From Treponema vincentii (lineage in GTDB: Bacteria; Spirochaetota; Spirochaetia; Treponematales; Treponemataceae), in the NCBI RefSeq assembly GCF_018336815.1, contig NZ_CP050497.1, positions 620,001 through 684,000 on the forward strand: a DNA stretch of 64,000 nt. The letters run 5' to 3'. The position numbers and the translations under genes are program-made. This document shows positions 1 through 8,359 of the stretch, piece by piece. The notes below the pieces were generated by a model. That model made no database searches. It was given only the letters and a program-made list of their open reading frames with translations, and was not told the origin of the DNA. How positions within the stretch are numbered: position 1 is the stretch's first letter; every line of letters starts with the position of its first letter.

Positions 1-2
1 CA

Positions 3-359
3 GATAATGATTTTGAAAAAGTATTTAAAAATGAAGAAAAGATTAAAGAAAAAGTAAAAAAAGGAAATTTTGGAGAATATGCTGATTATATACCACTTTT
101 CTTTGAAATGTTGAAAGATGTTTTTTCTGGAAAATATAAAGAAGTTCCTGTAGGTGCTATTGCTGCAATAATATGTACACTTTTGTATATTTTATCCCCA
201 ATTGATTTAATTTTAGATATTATCCCTGTAATTGGATGGCTTGATGATATTTTTATTTTAGGATTATGTATTCCATTTGTAAAAGGTGATTTGGATAAGT
301 ATAAAACATGGAAACAGAATTCGAAAATATTAGACGAAGAATATGCCGAGGAAAAATAG
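3..359 (+). CDS. DUF1232 (YkvA-like) membrane protein, 5' end outside window
   Basis: The reading frame is open from the window edge, so the N-terminus is missing; an internal ATG at 108 is not needed as start. The visible part has a charged Lys/Glu-rich segment and then two hydrophobic stretches around the motif LSPIDLILDIIPVIGWLDD, the signature of the DUF1232/YkvA family of small membrane proteins of unknown function. It lies directly before another gene and an attC-like site, so it is probably part of an integron gene cassette. Function unknown. Confidence 0.75.
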   Translation, partial: DNDFEKVFKNEEKIKEKVKKGNFGEYADYIPLFFEMLKDVFSGKYKEVPVGAIAAIICTLLYILSPIDLILDIIPVIGWLDDIFILGLCIPFVKGDLDKYKTWKQNSKILDEEYAEEK

Positions 360-363
360 AAAT

Positions 364-1425
364 ATGGAAATGATCGGAAATAATACTTACCAACTTCCTA
401 CTATCCAAGTTTTACCTGATACTGAAGAACGCAAGAATCGAAAAGAAATAGGTTCTGCAAATATGCTTATTAATCAAATTCCCAATATGATTACAGCAGA
501 GCAGTTATCAAAATCTTACAAAGTTATTTTTCCTAAAGGCGTTACAGGAACATTAATGGAAATTAAAAATGGAACAAATGCTGGCTTAAATACAACTAGT
601 ATAATTGATGGCTCTGGTAGAATTGTTGGACAAGAGGGATTGCAATCATTATCAAATTTAGTATCTCCGTTAGCAGTTTTTTCAGTGGTTTCAATGATTA
701 CCGGTCAATATTTTATGGCTCAAATCAATCAATCGATAAAAGCTCTTACGGAAAATATCGAAGAAGTCCAGCATCAGATTGATACAACACAAGAAGCTTT
801 GATTTTTTCTTCAACAATATTTCTGCAAGAAATAAAAAATGATTAGACTATAATCTTAGAATTAGAGACTTATAGAAATTCTATTATTTCAAATATAATT
901 ACAACAATAAACAATCTAACTTCACAAATCTATTATTTTGAAAATAGATTAAATTCAAAAATAAATGAATTAAAAATATTGTTAGAAAGAAATAAAATAG
1001 CAGATGGTTCACTTAGAAATGAATTGGGAAGAAATAAAGATTTCTTGAAACTTGCATATGAAACTCGAAGTTGTTTAAAATTGATTGTTCTTTTCTTGTC
1101 TTCAAGTATTACAGAAAAAAATGCTGAAGATATAAAGTCTGTATTAAATACAGATGATGATGTTCTCTTTTTAAACACAGTAAAACAGTTAGACTACAAA
1201 ATTGATATTATAATTCATCAATTAAAAAATGCTTCAAATATAAAAATGCAACAACAAGTAATTGAAATAAAATCAATAATTACAGGTATTAGAGAAATAA
1301 CTCGGGACAGGTATAATAATTCTATAAAAGCTAATATTGAAAGTACAATCGAAAATATAAGAGAGTTAGATTCTAATGGAAAGATATTTTATATTGAACG
1401 TGACAAATTATATATTGAAGAATAG
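364..1425 (+). pseudogene. Unrecognised membrane/coiled-coil protein interrupted by in-frame TAG
   Basis: One reading frame runs from ATG 364 (an upstream ATG at 343 overlaps the DUF1232 gene) to TAA-free TAG 1423-1425, broken only by a TAG codon at 844-846. Both sides are in the same frame, so this is a point nonsense change or readthrough, not a frameshift. The first half ends with a hydrophobic segment (SPLAVFSVVSMITGQYF) followed by a predicted coiled coil; the second half is Lys/Asn-rich and helical. The gene is very AT-rich and starts 4 bases after the DUF1232 gene, suggesting co-translation. I do not recognise the family. The pair could be a membrane-associated accessory or defence cassette (inference). 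Confidence 0.6.
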
Positions 1426-1572
1426 CATAACACCCCTCTTCAATACTGACATTTGTTTTGTCACGAAAGTTGCTTGCTGTGTCTATACGGCACCGCAACT
1501 TTCTCGCCAACTTTGTCTTACGCTTCGCGACAGCAAAGGCGCAAATGCAGCTTATCCGCCGCCCGTTATGTG
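1425..1572 (+). other. attC-like integron recombination site
   Basis: Begins at the stop codon of the preceding gene with GCATAAC followed by ACCCCTCTTCAATACTGAC and ends with GTTATGT (1565-1571). The same R''-like start (TAACACCCGCTTCAA) and GTTATGT end are seen at 61975-62037 and 63820-63966 in this window. The interior contains imperfect complementary stretches, as expected for a folded attC. It probably closes the last cassette of an array lying to the left. Confidence 0.7.
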
Positions 1573-1811
1573 ACCAGCCTATCAGCAAGCAGTAATAGAT
1601 CTATTCAGAATGCTATACCAAAGACGCGATCATGTAGATGATTTAAAAAACTCTATTTTTGCAAGAAAATGAATTATACATCTAAGGAAGTGCTGATTAA
1701 AGCGAGGAGCGCATTTACGGCTTATATGCATTCTGTTTGCGAAATTCACTCCATACGAACACTGGAGGAAAGCTCCTGCATCTGAAATATTCCAAGTGGC
1801 AGGCTTCCTTT
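1573..1811. other. Intergenic DNA between cassette end and ackA promoter
   Basis: No credible gene. Short open frames lack ribosome binding sites and recognisable products. This marks the boundary between the AT-rich cassette region and ordinary chromosomal genes. Confidence 0.5.
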
Positions 1812-1840
1812 TTGACATTTCCCCGATTTCGCTATATACT
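1812..1840 (+). promoter_or_regulatory. Sigma-70-type promoter of ackA
   Basis: TTGACA (1812-1817), 17-base spacer, TATACT (1835-1840). It is followed by about 80 bases of leader and an AGGAG (1914-1918) seven bases before the ackA ATG. Confidence 0.75.
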
Positions 1841-1925
1841 GAACACTCATAGATGATAGGAGCTCTTTAAAGAGAGAAAGTCTATCGGTATTCTACATTT
1901 ATTATCAATAAACAGGAGTTTTTTC

Positions 1926-3275
1926 ATGGTTATTTTGACATTGAACTGCGGCAGTTCTTCGGTAAAGTATCAGGTGTATGATTGGGACAATAAAAGCGTC
2001 CTTGCATCGGGTGTTGTAGAGCGGGTAACCCAGCCCGGCAGCGTTATTACCCACGAAGCAAAGGGAAAAGACAAGTATGTGCTGGAAAGCCCCTGCCCAA
2101 CCCATACCCATGCGGTTGAGCTTATCATTAAAACCCTGACAGATTCATCCGTAGGTGTTATCACCGACATGAATGTGATTAAGGCTGTCGGGCACCGCGT
2201 AACCCACGGCGGAGATAAGTTTATCAAGTCGGTTATCGTAACCCCCGAAATCCTTAACACGTTCCGTGAAGTACAGGACTTAGGGCCGCTGCATAACCCC
2301 GCCAATATTATGGGTATCGAAGCTGCTCAGAAAGTACTGCCGAATGTTCCGCACTGTGCGGTTATTGACACGGCGTGGCATCAGACGATGCCCGAAACAA
2401 GCTTTATGTACGCCATCCCCCACGAATGGTACGAAAAATATTCCGCCCGCCGTTACGGCTTCCACGGCACCAGCTTCCTCTACACGGCCAAGCGCGCCGC
2501 CGTCATTCTCGGGAAAAAGCCGGAGGATACCAATATCGTCATTGCGCATATCGGGAACGGCGCATCGATGTGCTGCGTTAAGCAGGGCAAGTGTTTCGAT
2601 ACCTCGATGGGACTAACCCCCTTGGAAGGCCTGGTCATGGGTACCCGCTCCGGCGACTGCGACCCGGCGCTTCCTTTCTATATTATGCGGAAAACCGGCA
2701 TGACACCGGCGGAAATGGATACTGCCTTGAACAAAAAATCAGGCTTGCTCGGCGTTACCGGACAATATGTTGACCGCCGCGATGTTTCTAAGGCAATGGA
2801 AGAAGGCGATAAACGGGCACGGCTCGCCTTTAATATGGAAGTATATCGCTTGCAAAAATACTTCGGCGCCTATATCGCCGCGCTTGGTCAAAAACCGGAT
2901 GCAATCGTCTTCACCGCCGGTGTCGGAGAATTCGGCTTTGACACCCGGCTCGCCGTCTGCGAAGGCTTAACTCATCTCGGTATCAAGATTGATCCCAAGA
3001 AGAACGCGCTTGCCCGCACCCGCAACGCGGAAACCTGCATCAGCGCTGATGACTCGCCGGTAAAGATATTCGTTATCCCCACCGACGAAGAGCTCGTTAT
3101 GACGGAAGACGCGTATGCATTGATGAAGGGAACCTACGACGTGCATACCAAGTTCACCTATTCATTCCAGTCACCCGACTATGTCAACAAAGCTCGCGCA
3201 GAAGGCTTAAAAAAAGACCTTGAAAAGAAACCGGAGCTTGCAAACATCGTCGTAAAGATTCCGGGCGCACGGTAA
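1926..3275 (+). CDS. ackA: Acetate kinase
   Basis: Cytosolic enzyme that converts acetyl-phosphate plus ADP to acetate plus ATP. The 449-residue protein starts with the family signature [13 protein letters not shown], contains the substrate-site motif GHRVTHGG, the second signature RRYGFHGTS, the ATP-site motif IGNGAS and [16 protein letters not shown], and is slightly longer than the usual 400 residues because of a C-terminal tail. The start is fixed by AGGAG and a strong promoter. In an organism with glycine reductase genes (42.7-45.3 kb) it would harvest ATP from the acetyl-phosphate formed. Monocistronic; the hairpin repeats downstream may end the transcript. Confidence 0.96.
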   Translation: MVILTLNCGSSSVKYQVYDWDNKSVLASGVVERVTQPGSVITHEAKGKDKYVLESPCPTHTHAVELIIKTLTDSSVGVITDMNVIKAVGHRVTHGGDKFIKSVIVTPEILNTFREVQDLGPLHNPANIMGIEAAQKVLPNVPHCAVIDTAWHQTMPETSFMYAIPHEWYEKYSARRYGFHGTSFLYTAKRAAVILGKKPEDTNIVIAHIGNGASMCCVKQGKCFDTSMGLTPLEGLVMGTRSGDCDPALPFYIMRKTGMTPAEMDTALNKKSGLLGVTGQYVDRRDVSKAMEEGDKRARLAFNMEVYRLQKYFGAYIAALGQKPDAIVFTAGVGEFGFDTRLAVCEGLTHLGIKIDPKKNALARTRNAETCISADDSPVKIFVIPTDEELVMTEDAYALMKGTYDVHTKFTYSFQSPDYVNKARAEGLKKDLEKKPELANIVVKIPGAR

Positions 3276-3309
3276 AAAATCAACACCCCTCGACGCAGAG
3301 CGTTCTTTA

Positions 3310-3354
3310 AAATGCAACAGTTGAACAAAGTTTGCACTTTGGAAACTGTTGCAT
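3310..3354. repeat. Nested hairpin downstream of ackA
   Basis: Arms AATGCAACAGTT and AACTGTTGCATT enclose an inner hairpin CAAAGT-ttgc-ACTTTG. Next to it are GCCGTTTC/GAAACGGC (3357-3384) and the perfect palindrome ACGTTTGCCG-aa-CGGCAAACGT (near 3400-3421). These resemble the palindromic repeats found elsewhere in the window. Confidence 0.7.
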
Positions 3355-3452
3355 TACGCCGTTTCGTAACATTAGTGAGAAACGGCATACAATCTGTGAC
3401 GTTTGCCGAACGGCAAACGTATCGGTTAACGAGGCAGCCACGGACGGCATCA

Positions 3453-3539
3453 TTAAAAAATGTACATCCGTGTACATTTTTTAATTTCGAGTTTGTGGAA
3501 CAAACTCGATTCTGCGGAGAAGCACTGACATCCTGTCAG
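3453..3539 (-). repeat. Three-hairpin repeat module (type A), reverse orientation
   Basis: Three hairpins in order: TTAAAAAATGTACA-tccg-TGTACATTTTTTAA (3453-3484), CGAGTTTGT-gga-CAAACTCG (3488-3508) and CTGACA-tcc-TGTCAG (3525-3539). The same order, spacing and loop types recur at 6970-7064, 21091-21180, 22708-23430 and 25883-26183 with different stem sequences. Confidence 0.8.
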
Positions 3540-3699
3540 CAGCGATATTGTGGCTTTGCCAAAATTTGCCATCAGGCAGCGTTCTCCCCTCACTCCCCTT
3601 TTACTGTAATCATGGTTCTTTTTAAGCAACCGGAGTTCTTTTTTCATTAAAATTGCTTTATTAAGAAGATTTTTTCTATCATAATTGTTTTAATAATGC

Positions 3700-3756
3700 G
3701 TAATTGGTAATTGGTAATGAGTAATTATGAATTACACATTACCCATTACACATTGA
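3700..3756 (+). repeat. GGTAATG-type short tandem repeats upstream of the lipoprotein
   Basis: AT-rich DNA with repeated units of the type TAATTGGTAATGAGTAATT and the inverse CACATTACCCATTACACATT, just before the ribosome binding site AGGAGG of the lipoprotein gene. A similar run follows the gene at 5868-5906, so the gene is bracketed. 3540-3700 otherwise holds nothing recognisable. Confidence 0.55.
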
Positions 3757-3771
3757 ATATAGGAGGTTTAT

Positions 3772-5866
3772 ATGACAAAGTGTAGAATCGGCAAAAAGGC
3801 GCGCACCTTGAGAGGAGCCGCGGCGCTCATCATAGCTGCATTTTTTACGCTTGCAGCGATGGCTTTTACCGCTTGTAAACAGCCGACGGTGCAAACGGTA
3901 ACGACCAAGTACAAGGTAACCTTTAACGTAGACGGGGGGGGGGGGTACCCTTACCGCAAAGATAGGTGAAACGGAAATAAAGAGCGGTAACGAAGTAGAA
4001 GCGAATAAAACCGTAACCTTTACGGCAACGCCGGATGCAGGCTATACGGTAAAAGAGTGGAAGGCAGACGGATCCGCTGTTACAGGCAGTACATCAAACA
4101 CTTATACCTGCACCGTAACAAAAGCGCTAACCGTTAAGGTAAGCTTTCTTGCAGGCGGAGCTTCGTATACGGTAAAACACTATCGGGAAAAAATAGAAGG
4201 CGGCTACCCTGCAGAACCGACGGAAAGCGAGACCTTAAACGGCACTGTGGACGGCGAGGCTTCATACACGGCGAAGACCTACGAGGGTTTTACATATCAG
4301 CCTACCCTTACCAAAGTAAACGGCACCGTACAGACAGAAGGTACGATAGCCGCCGGCAACAGCACCGTCGTAGAACTCTATTACGAGCGCAATACGGTGA
4401 ACGTAACCCTTAAACTTGCAGGCGGCAATGTCAGCGGCAATACGGCCGATATCATAAAAACAGGCAAATACGGAACAGCCTTGACAGTCCCCGCTCCCGT
4501 TAAAACGGATTCTGTTTTTAAAGGATGGAATCCCGAACCGCCTACACCGTTTCTCTTTCCTGCTGCTAATGCCGAATACACCGCACAGTGGGCACCGGTT
4601 TATGCAATCACCTTTAGCGTAGACGGCGCCGGAGGCACGCTTAAAGCAACGGTCGGCGAAACCGAAATCAACTCGGGCGACAAGGTCGAGCACGGCAAAA
4701 CCGTAACCTTTACCGCAACGCCAGCCGCAGGCTATAGGATAAAAGAGTGGAAGCTCGGCGAAGAGGTCATCGCCGAAGCAGGCACAAACACAGAATACAC
4801 GCTTACTGTAACCCAGCCTGCAACAATCACCGTAAGCTTTGAGCTAAAAAAAGCCCTCCTCACCCTTGAGGCAGGCAAAAACACCGTCAAAGTGAAGGCA
4901 AAGACGGCTGACGGCAAACCCATAACTGTGGAAGGCTGCACCGTGAATGAGCTTGCAAACGAGGCGGAAACCACACTGACTGTAACAAACCCAGAGAGAA
5001 AACTTGTCCTCATAGGAGACATCATCGAGCTTGACTGTAGGGGTGATGAAAATGTAGGCGGTAACAGACCGCTCATCGCCCTTGACGTCTCAGGCTGTAC
5101 CGCATTGCAAAAGCTTAACTGCCAGTTCAATTTTATTACTGAGTTTGACGTGCAAGGCTTAACTGCATTGCAAGAGCTTTACTGCAACAGCAATATGCTT
5201 ACTGCCCTTGATGTGCAAGGCTTAACCAAATTGCAAAAGCTGGACTGCAACGTCAATCAGCTTACCGCCCTTAACGTGCACGGCTTAACTGAATTGCAAG
5301 AGCTTATCTGCAATGACAACGATTATCTCGCCACCCTCAATGTGCACGGCTTAACCGAATTGCAAGAGCTTAACTGCCAGTACAATAAGCTCAAGACTCT
5401 TAACGTATCAGACTGCGTTGTCTTGAAAGAGCTTGACTGCAGAACCAATCAGATACCTGAGCTTAATGTACACGGCTTAACCGCATTGCAAAAGTTTTAC
5501 TGCCGAGGCAATCAGCTTGCCGACCTTGATGTGTCAGGCTTAACTGCTTTGCAAGAGCTTGTCTGCCACACCAATCAGCTTAGCACCCTCAACGTGCAAG
5601 GCTGCACCTCTTTGAAAACGCTGGAATGCTTCAAAAATAAGCTTAATGCCGATGCGTTCATAAAAATCTTTAACGATTTGCCGAAATGGGAAGAAAGCGA
5701 CGGGGCAAAGGCTATACTTTACATTAAGAAGACAAACGTTGCCGAAGGCAACTGTACCGACTTCACCCAGCCTGCAAGCCTTAAAAAAGCCTTTGAGGAC
5801 GCAAAAAACATAAAGCACTGGAAGGTGCAAAAAATGGGTAAATTCGGATTCGGGGAAGACATTTAA
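3772..5866 (+). pseudogene. Leucine-rich-repeat surface lipoprotein, out of frame at a poly-G tract (possible phase variation)
   Basis: ATG 3772 follows AGGAGG. The N-terminus is a signal peptide ending in a spirochete-type lipobox (AFTAC). Near residue 55 a run of 12 G (3934-3945) puts the frame into a stop at 3967-3969. With 11 G the frame continues without interruption to 5866, and the restored sequence DGGGGTL matches the second copy of the same domain (DGAGGTL near 4625). The full product is about 697 residues: two InlB-type/Flg_new-like beta repeats, a MucBP-like segment, then about ten LRR units of the Cys-containing type (LxxLxCxxNxLxxLDV) similar to LrrA/BspA-type proteins of oral bacteria. 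Probably exposed at the cell surface. The intact frame suggests ON/OFF switching rather than decay, but a sequencing error in the G run is equally possible. Confidence 0.8.
3934..3945 (+). repeat. Poly-G tract of 12 within lipoprotein coding region
   Basis: Twelve consecutive G directly after GTAGAC. Eleven or fourteen would keep the lipoprotein in frame. Poly-G tracts are known slipped-strand switches in treponemes such as T. pallidum. Confidence 0.85.
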
Positions 5867-5911
5867 GATAATTGGTAATGGGTAATGGGTAATTGTGGAT
5901 TATGGGGTCAG

Positions 5912-5957
5912 AGGGGAAGAGTTTTCTTTTTATCGAAAAAAAGAAAACTCTTCCCCT
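5912..5957 (+). terminator. Strong hairpin terminator after the lipoprotein gene
   Basis: Perfect 20-base arms (AGGGGAAGAGTTTTCTTTTT and its complement) around a 6-base loop. The A/T-rich inner stem makes it able to act in either direction. It lies directly after the second GGTAATG-type repeat run (5868-5906). Confidence 0.75.
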
Positions 5958-5968
5958 ATTCGATCTCT

Positions 5969-5997
5969 TTGAACATCCGAGTAAGTTATGCTATACT
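5969..5997 (+). promoter_or_regulatory. Promoter of the Rpn-family gene
   Basis: TTGAAC (5969-5974), 17-base spacer, TATACT (5992-5997), 22 bases before the ATG at 6020. Confidence 0.6.
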
Positions 5998-6019
5998 GCA
6001 ATAAGTGAGGGAAACCGCT

Positions 6020-6913
6020 ATGAGTACGGCAAACAGAAAGTATAAAGATTCGGTATTCGTTGACCTATTCAGTGAAGATGAAAAGGCTAAAGAAAACTTT
6101 TTATCACTCTATAATGCTTTGCATCATACTAATTTACCGCTTTCCTGTCCTGTAGAAAATATAAGGCTTGATAATATAATGTACATGAACATTGTTAATG
6201 ATGTTTCCTGCCTTGTAGACGATAAGATTATTGTATTGGCAGAACATCAATCGACAATAAACGAGAATATGCCCTTACGCTTTTTACAATACATCGCAAG
6301 ACTGTATGAAAAACTGCAAAAACCAACCGACAGGTATTTAAGAACACTATCAAAAATACCGACACCTGAGTTCTATGTATTTTACAATGGCATAGAAGAT
6401 TATCCGGAAACGATAACGCTCAAACTATCCGATGCTTTTATTACAAAACCTGAACAGGCACCACTGGAGCTGACAGTACGGGTACTGAATATAAATAAAG
6501 ATAAAGGTGGCGAAATACTCAAGACGTGTAAAACGCTCGACGAATACAGCCTTTTTGTAGAAGAAGTGAGAATCCAAACACAACTCGACCCTGAAAACGG
6601 CTTTACTAATGCGGTAAAGATATGTATAGAAAAAGGGATCCTAAAAGAATATTTACAAAGAAAAGCACGGGAGGTAATCAACATGTTAATAGCGGAATAT
6701 GATTATGATACGGATATAGCAGTGCAGCGGGAAGAAGCAGGCAAAATAGCCTTTGCTCAAGGAATATCTCAAGGAATATCTCAAGGAATATCCCAAGGTT
6801 CCCGCCAAAAAGCGCTCGAAACAGCAAAACTGATGAAGCTTGAAGCTTTTGATATTGGTATGATTACAAAGATGACCGGACTCTCGCAAGAAGAGGTAGC
6901 AGCGATTAACTAA
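6020..6913 (+). CDS. Rpn/YhgA-like PD-(D/E)XK nuclease family protein
   Basis: Member of the recombination-promoting nuclease (Rpn) or 'transposase_31-like' family, whose E. coli members cut DNA and stimulate RecA-independent recombination. ATG 6020 follows GAGG; the frame is open 15 bases upstream but without a better start. The N-terminal nuclease fold shows YKDSVFVDLF, NDVSCLVDD and the ExQ motif AEHQST; the fold ends near residue 230. The C-terminus carries the EYDYDTDIAVQRE motif and 12-base tandem repeats encoding QGIS units, then a short helical tail. Length (297 residues) is normal for the family. Copy number of the 12-base units may vary. Partial copies of the same gene lie at 7255-7506 and 8128-8157. 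Confidence 0.85.
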   Translation: MSTANRKYKDSVFVDLFSEDEKAKENFLSLYNALHHTNLPLSCPVENIRLDNIMYMNIVNDVSCLVDDKIIVLAEHQSTINENMPLRFLQYIARLYEKLQKPTDRYLRTLSKIPTPEFYVFYNGIEDYPETITLKLSDAFITKPEQAPLELTVRVLNINKDKGGEILKTCKTLDEYSLFVEEVRIQTQLDPENGFTNAVKICIEKGILKEYLQRKAREVINMLIAEYDYDTDIAVQREEAGKIAFAQGISQGISQGISQGSRQKALETAKLMKLEAFDIGMITKMTGLSQEEVAAIN

Positions 6914-6969
6914 TTGGGTCGTATATATGCGTTTCGCTAAGGAGTTAGGCAAAAAAGTACCGCATGCAC

Positions 6970-7064
6970 GTTAAAAAATATACATCCGTGTATATTTTTT
7001 AACTGCGAGTTTAGCCTTACGTCTAAACTCGTTGCTGACTTACACCACGGACATCCGTGTCCGT
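6970..7064 (-). repeat. Three-hairpin repeat module (type A), reverse orientation
   Basis: GTTAAAAAATATACA-tccg-TGTATATTTTTTAAC (6970-7003), then CGAGTTTA-loop-TAAACTCG (7006-7031), then ACGGACA-tccg-TGTCCGT (7047-7064). Same architecture as 3453-3539. It runs into GATACGTTGAGGATG, a fragment of the type B element. Confidence 0.8.
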
Positions 7065-7115
7065 TCTGATACGTTGAGGATGTTCAGTAGCGGCATCCAT
7101 GACGGTCCTGAACCG

Positions 7116-7242
7116 CCTTTTGCAAATAGGCGGAGCAGATGCTAGGAACTTAGCCGAAATAAAGCGGAGACGTATCGGGTATACGTTGAGCATTTATTTC
7201 GGCGTAGTGACAACGCAGATGCCCGCATATTTGCGAAAGAGG
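7116..7242 (+). repeat. Nested palindrome element (type B), copy 1
   Basis: Outer arms CCTTTTGCAAATAGGCG and CGCATATTTGCGAAAGAGG, inner arms GCCGAAATAAA and TTTATTTCGGC, centre GCGGAGACGTA...TACGTTGAGC. Other copies (8219-8343, 22558-22685, 26249-26372 and a core at 22800-22885) have the same centre but different arms. Its right end joins directly to the truncated Rpn gene. Confidence 0.8.
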
Positions 7243-7254
7243 AGGTAATAAATA

Positions 7255-7506
7255 TTGTTAATAGCCGAATATGATTATGAAACAGATATTGCAGTACAGC
7301 GAGCCGAAGAACATGAAATCGCCTTTGCTGAAGGCATTGAGCAAGGCATTGAACAAGGAATTGAACAAGGTATTGAGCGAGGCTTTTCAGAAGGCTCATA
7401 CCAAACAAAGCGTGAAACGGCCGTAGCATTTAAGCGCCTTGGAATCGACATTGCTAAAATAGCCGAAGGAACAGGTCTTTCTGTTGAAGAAATCGAAAAG
7501 CTTTAG
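7255..7506 (+). pseudogene. C-terminal fragment of a second Rpn-family gene
   Basis: Encodes only the C-terminal part of the family: LIAEYDYETDIAVQR, five EGIEQGIEQ-type tandem units and the helical tail ending in GLSVEEIEKL. It matches residues about 232-297 of the gene at 6020, including the upstream bases AGGTAAT. The nuclease domain is missing and replaced by a type B palindrome element ending at 7242. Probably not functional. Confidence 0.8.
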
Positions 7507-7580
7507 AAGTGCGCAGTAATCAATCGGTGATAGGTAAACAATGGATAATGTGTAATGGAGAATTGTATTTAAGTTTGAAA

Positions 7581-7901
7581 ATGGAGGTGCAGAAAACGTT
7601 AGAATCACAGATTATCACTGATGAAGATGAAAAATTACCCAATATTCATCCAGGGGAAATTCTTAAAGAAGATTTTTTAGATGCGATGAACATTTCTGCA
7701 TATCGTCTGGCAAAAGAAATCAATGTTCCTGAAACAAGAATCTCAGAGATAATTCACGGGAAGCGTTCAATTACTGCGGATACCGCTATCAGATTTTCAA
7801 AATTCTTTGGGACGACAGCAGAATTCTGGCTCAATCTTCAGAATCTGTATGATTTAGAAGAAGAAAACAATTGGGAACCTCTAAAAACCTCAGTTTTTTA
7901 G
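7581..7901 (+). CDS. higA: HigA-family antitoxin (XRE helix-turn-helix), without toxin partner
   Basis: 106 residues from ATG 7581 (the frame is open further upstream, start uncertain). The sequence NIHPGEILKEDFLDAMNIS, the helix-turn-helix SAYRLAKEINVPETRISEIIHGKRSIT and the FFGTTAEFWLNLQ tail are typical of HigA/VapI antitoxins, DNA-binding proteins that repress their own operon and neutralise a HigB RNase. No higB is next to it; upstream is the Rpn remnant. The last residues are encoded by a terminator-like repeat that supplies the stop codon. Confidence 0.8.
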   Translation: MEVQKTLESQIITDEDEKLPNIHPGEILKEDFLDAMNISAYRLAKEINVPETRISEIIHGKRSITADTAIRFSKFFGTTAEFWLNLQNLYDLEEENNWEPLKTSVF

Positions 7902-7910
7902 AGGTTTTCC
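7876..7910 (+). terminator. CTCTAAAAA-type terminator hairpin (type D repeat) overlapping the higA end
   Basis: AACCTCTAAAAA / TTTTTTAGAGGTT with a six-base loop followed by TTTT. Two further hairpins follow: TTTTTGATAAGT/ACTTATCAAAAA (about 7930-7967) and GGGCATCTCTAAAAA / TTTTTAGAGATGCCC (7976-8015). Type D hairpins recur after many genes in the window. Confidence 0.7.
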
Positions 7911-8069
7911 TTAGATTTTTTGCGATGTTTTTTGATAAGTCATAACGATGTAAAGACTTATCAAAAATACTCGTCGGGCATCTCTAAAAATCTAACCAAG
8001 TTTTTAGAGATGCCCAATAATCATTCCCGAGAATTTGAAACAATAAAAATGCACGCATATGCATAAATT

Positions 8070-8136
8070 GTCTAACATCCGCTTCAATGCTGACAAACGG
8101 GACTATGCCCATTTGCAGATTAAGCGAATGTTAGCA
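8070..8136 (+). other. Isolated attC-like site
   Basis: Starts GTCTAAC (fits RYYYAAC) followed by ATCCGCTTCAATGCTGAC and ends AAGCGAATGTTAGC. Compare TAACACCCGCTTCAAC...TTAAGCGAATGTTATGT at 61975-62037. No integrase is nearby. Its right end fuses to a scrap of Rpn gene (LAAEYDYDT, 8131-8157) which in turn joins a type B fragment starting ACGTTGAGG. Confidence 0.6.
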
Positions 8137-8218
8137 GCCGAATATGACTATGATACGTTGAGGATTTTCAGCAGTGGCACGGATAAATAAGCGCTTCTGA
8201 AAATAAACTTTCCGTAAG

Positions 8219-8343
8219 CCGTTTGAAAATAGACGATGCAGATACGAGGCGCGAGCACAAATTAACCGCAGGCGTATCTATGATACGTTGAGGATTAATT
8301 TGTGCGCAGCAACGAAGTAGATGCGCCGTATATTTTCAAACGG
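8219..8343 (+). repeat. Nested palindrome element (type B), copy 2
   Basis: Outer arms CCGTTTGAAAATA and TATTTTCAAACGG, inner arms GCACAAATTAA and TTAATTTGTGC, centre CCGCAGGCGTATC...GATACGTTGAGG. It ends seven bases before the ribosome binding site of the GNAT gene, so it forms that gene's leader. Confidence 0.8.
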
Positions 8344-8359
8344 AGAAAAGGAGACTAGT

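Noticed and set aside
844..846. TAG as a pyrrolysine codon
   Set aside because: No evidence of pyl genes and the residue context is unremarkable; a nonsense mutation is simpler.
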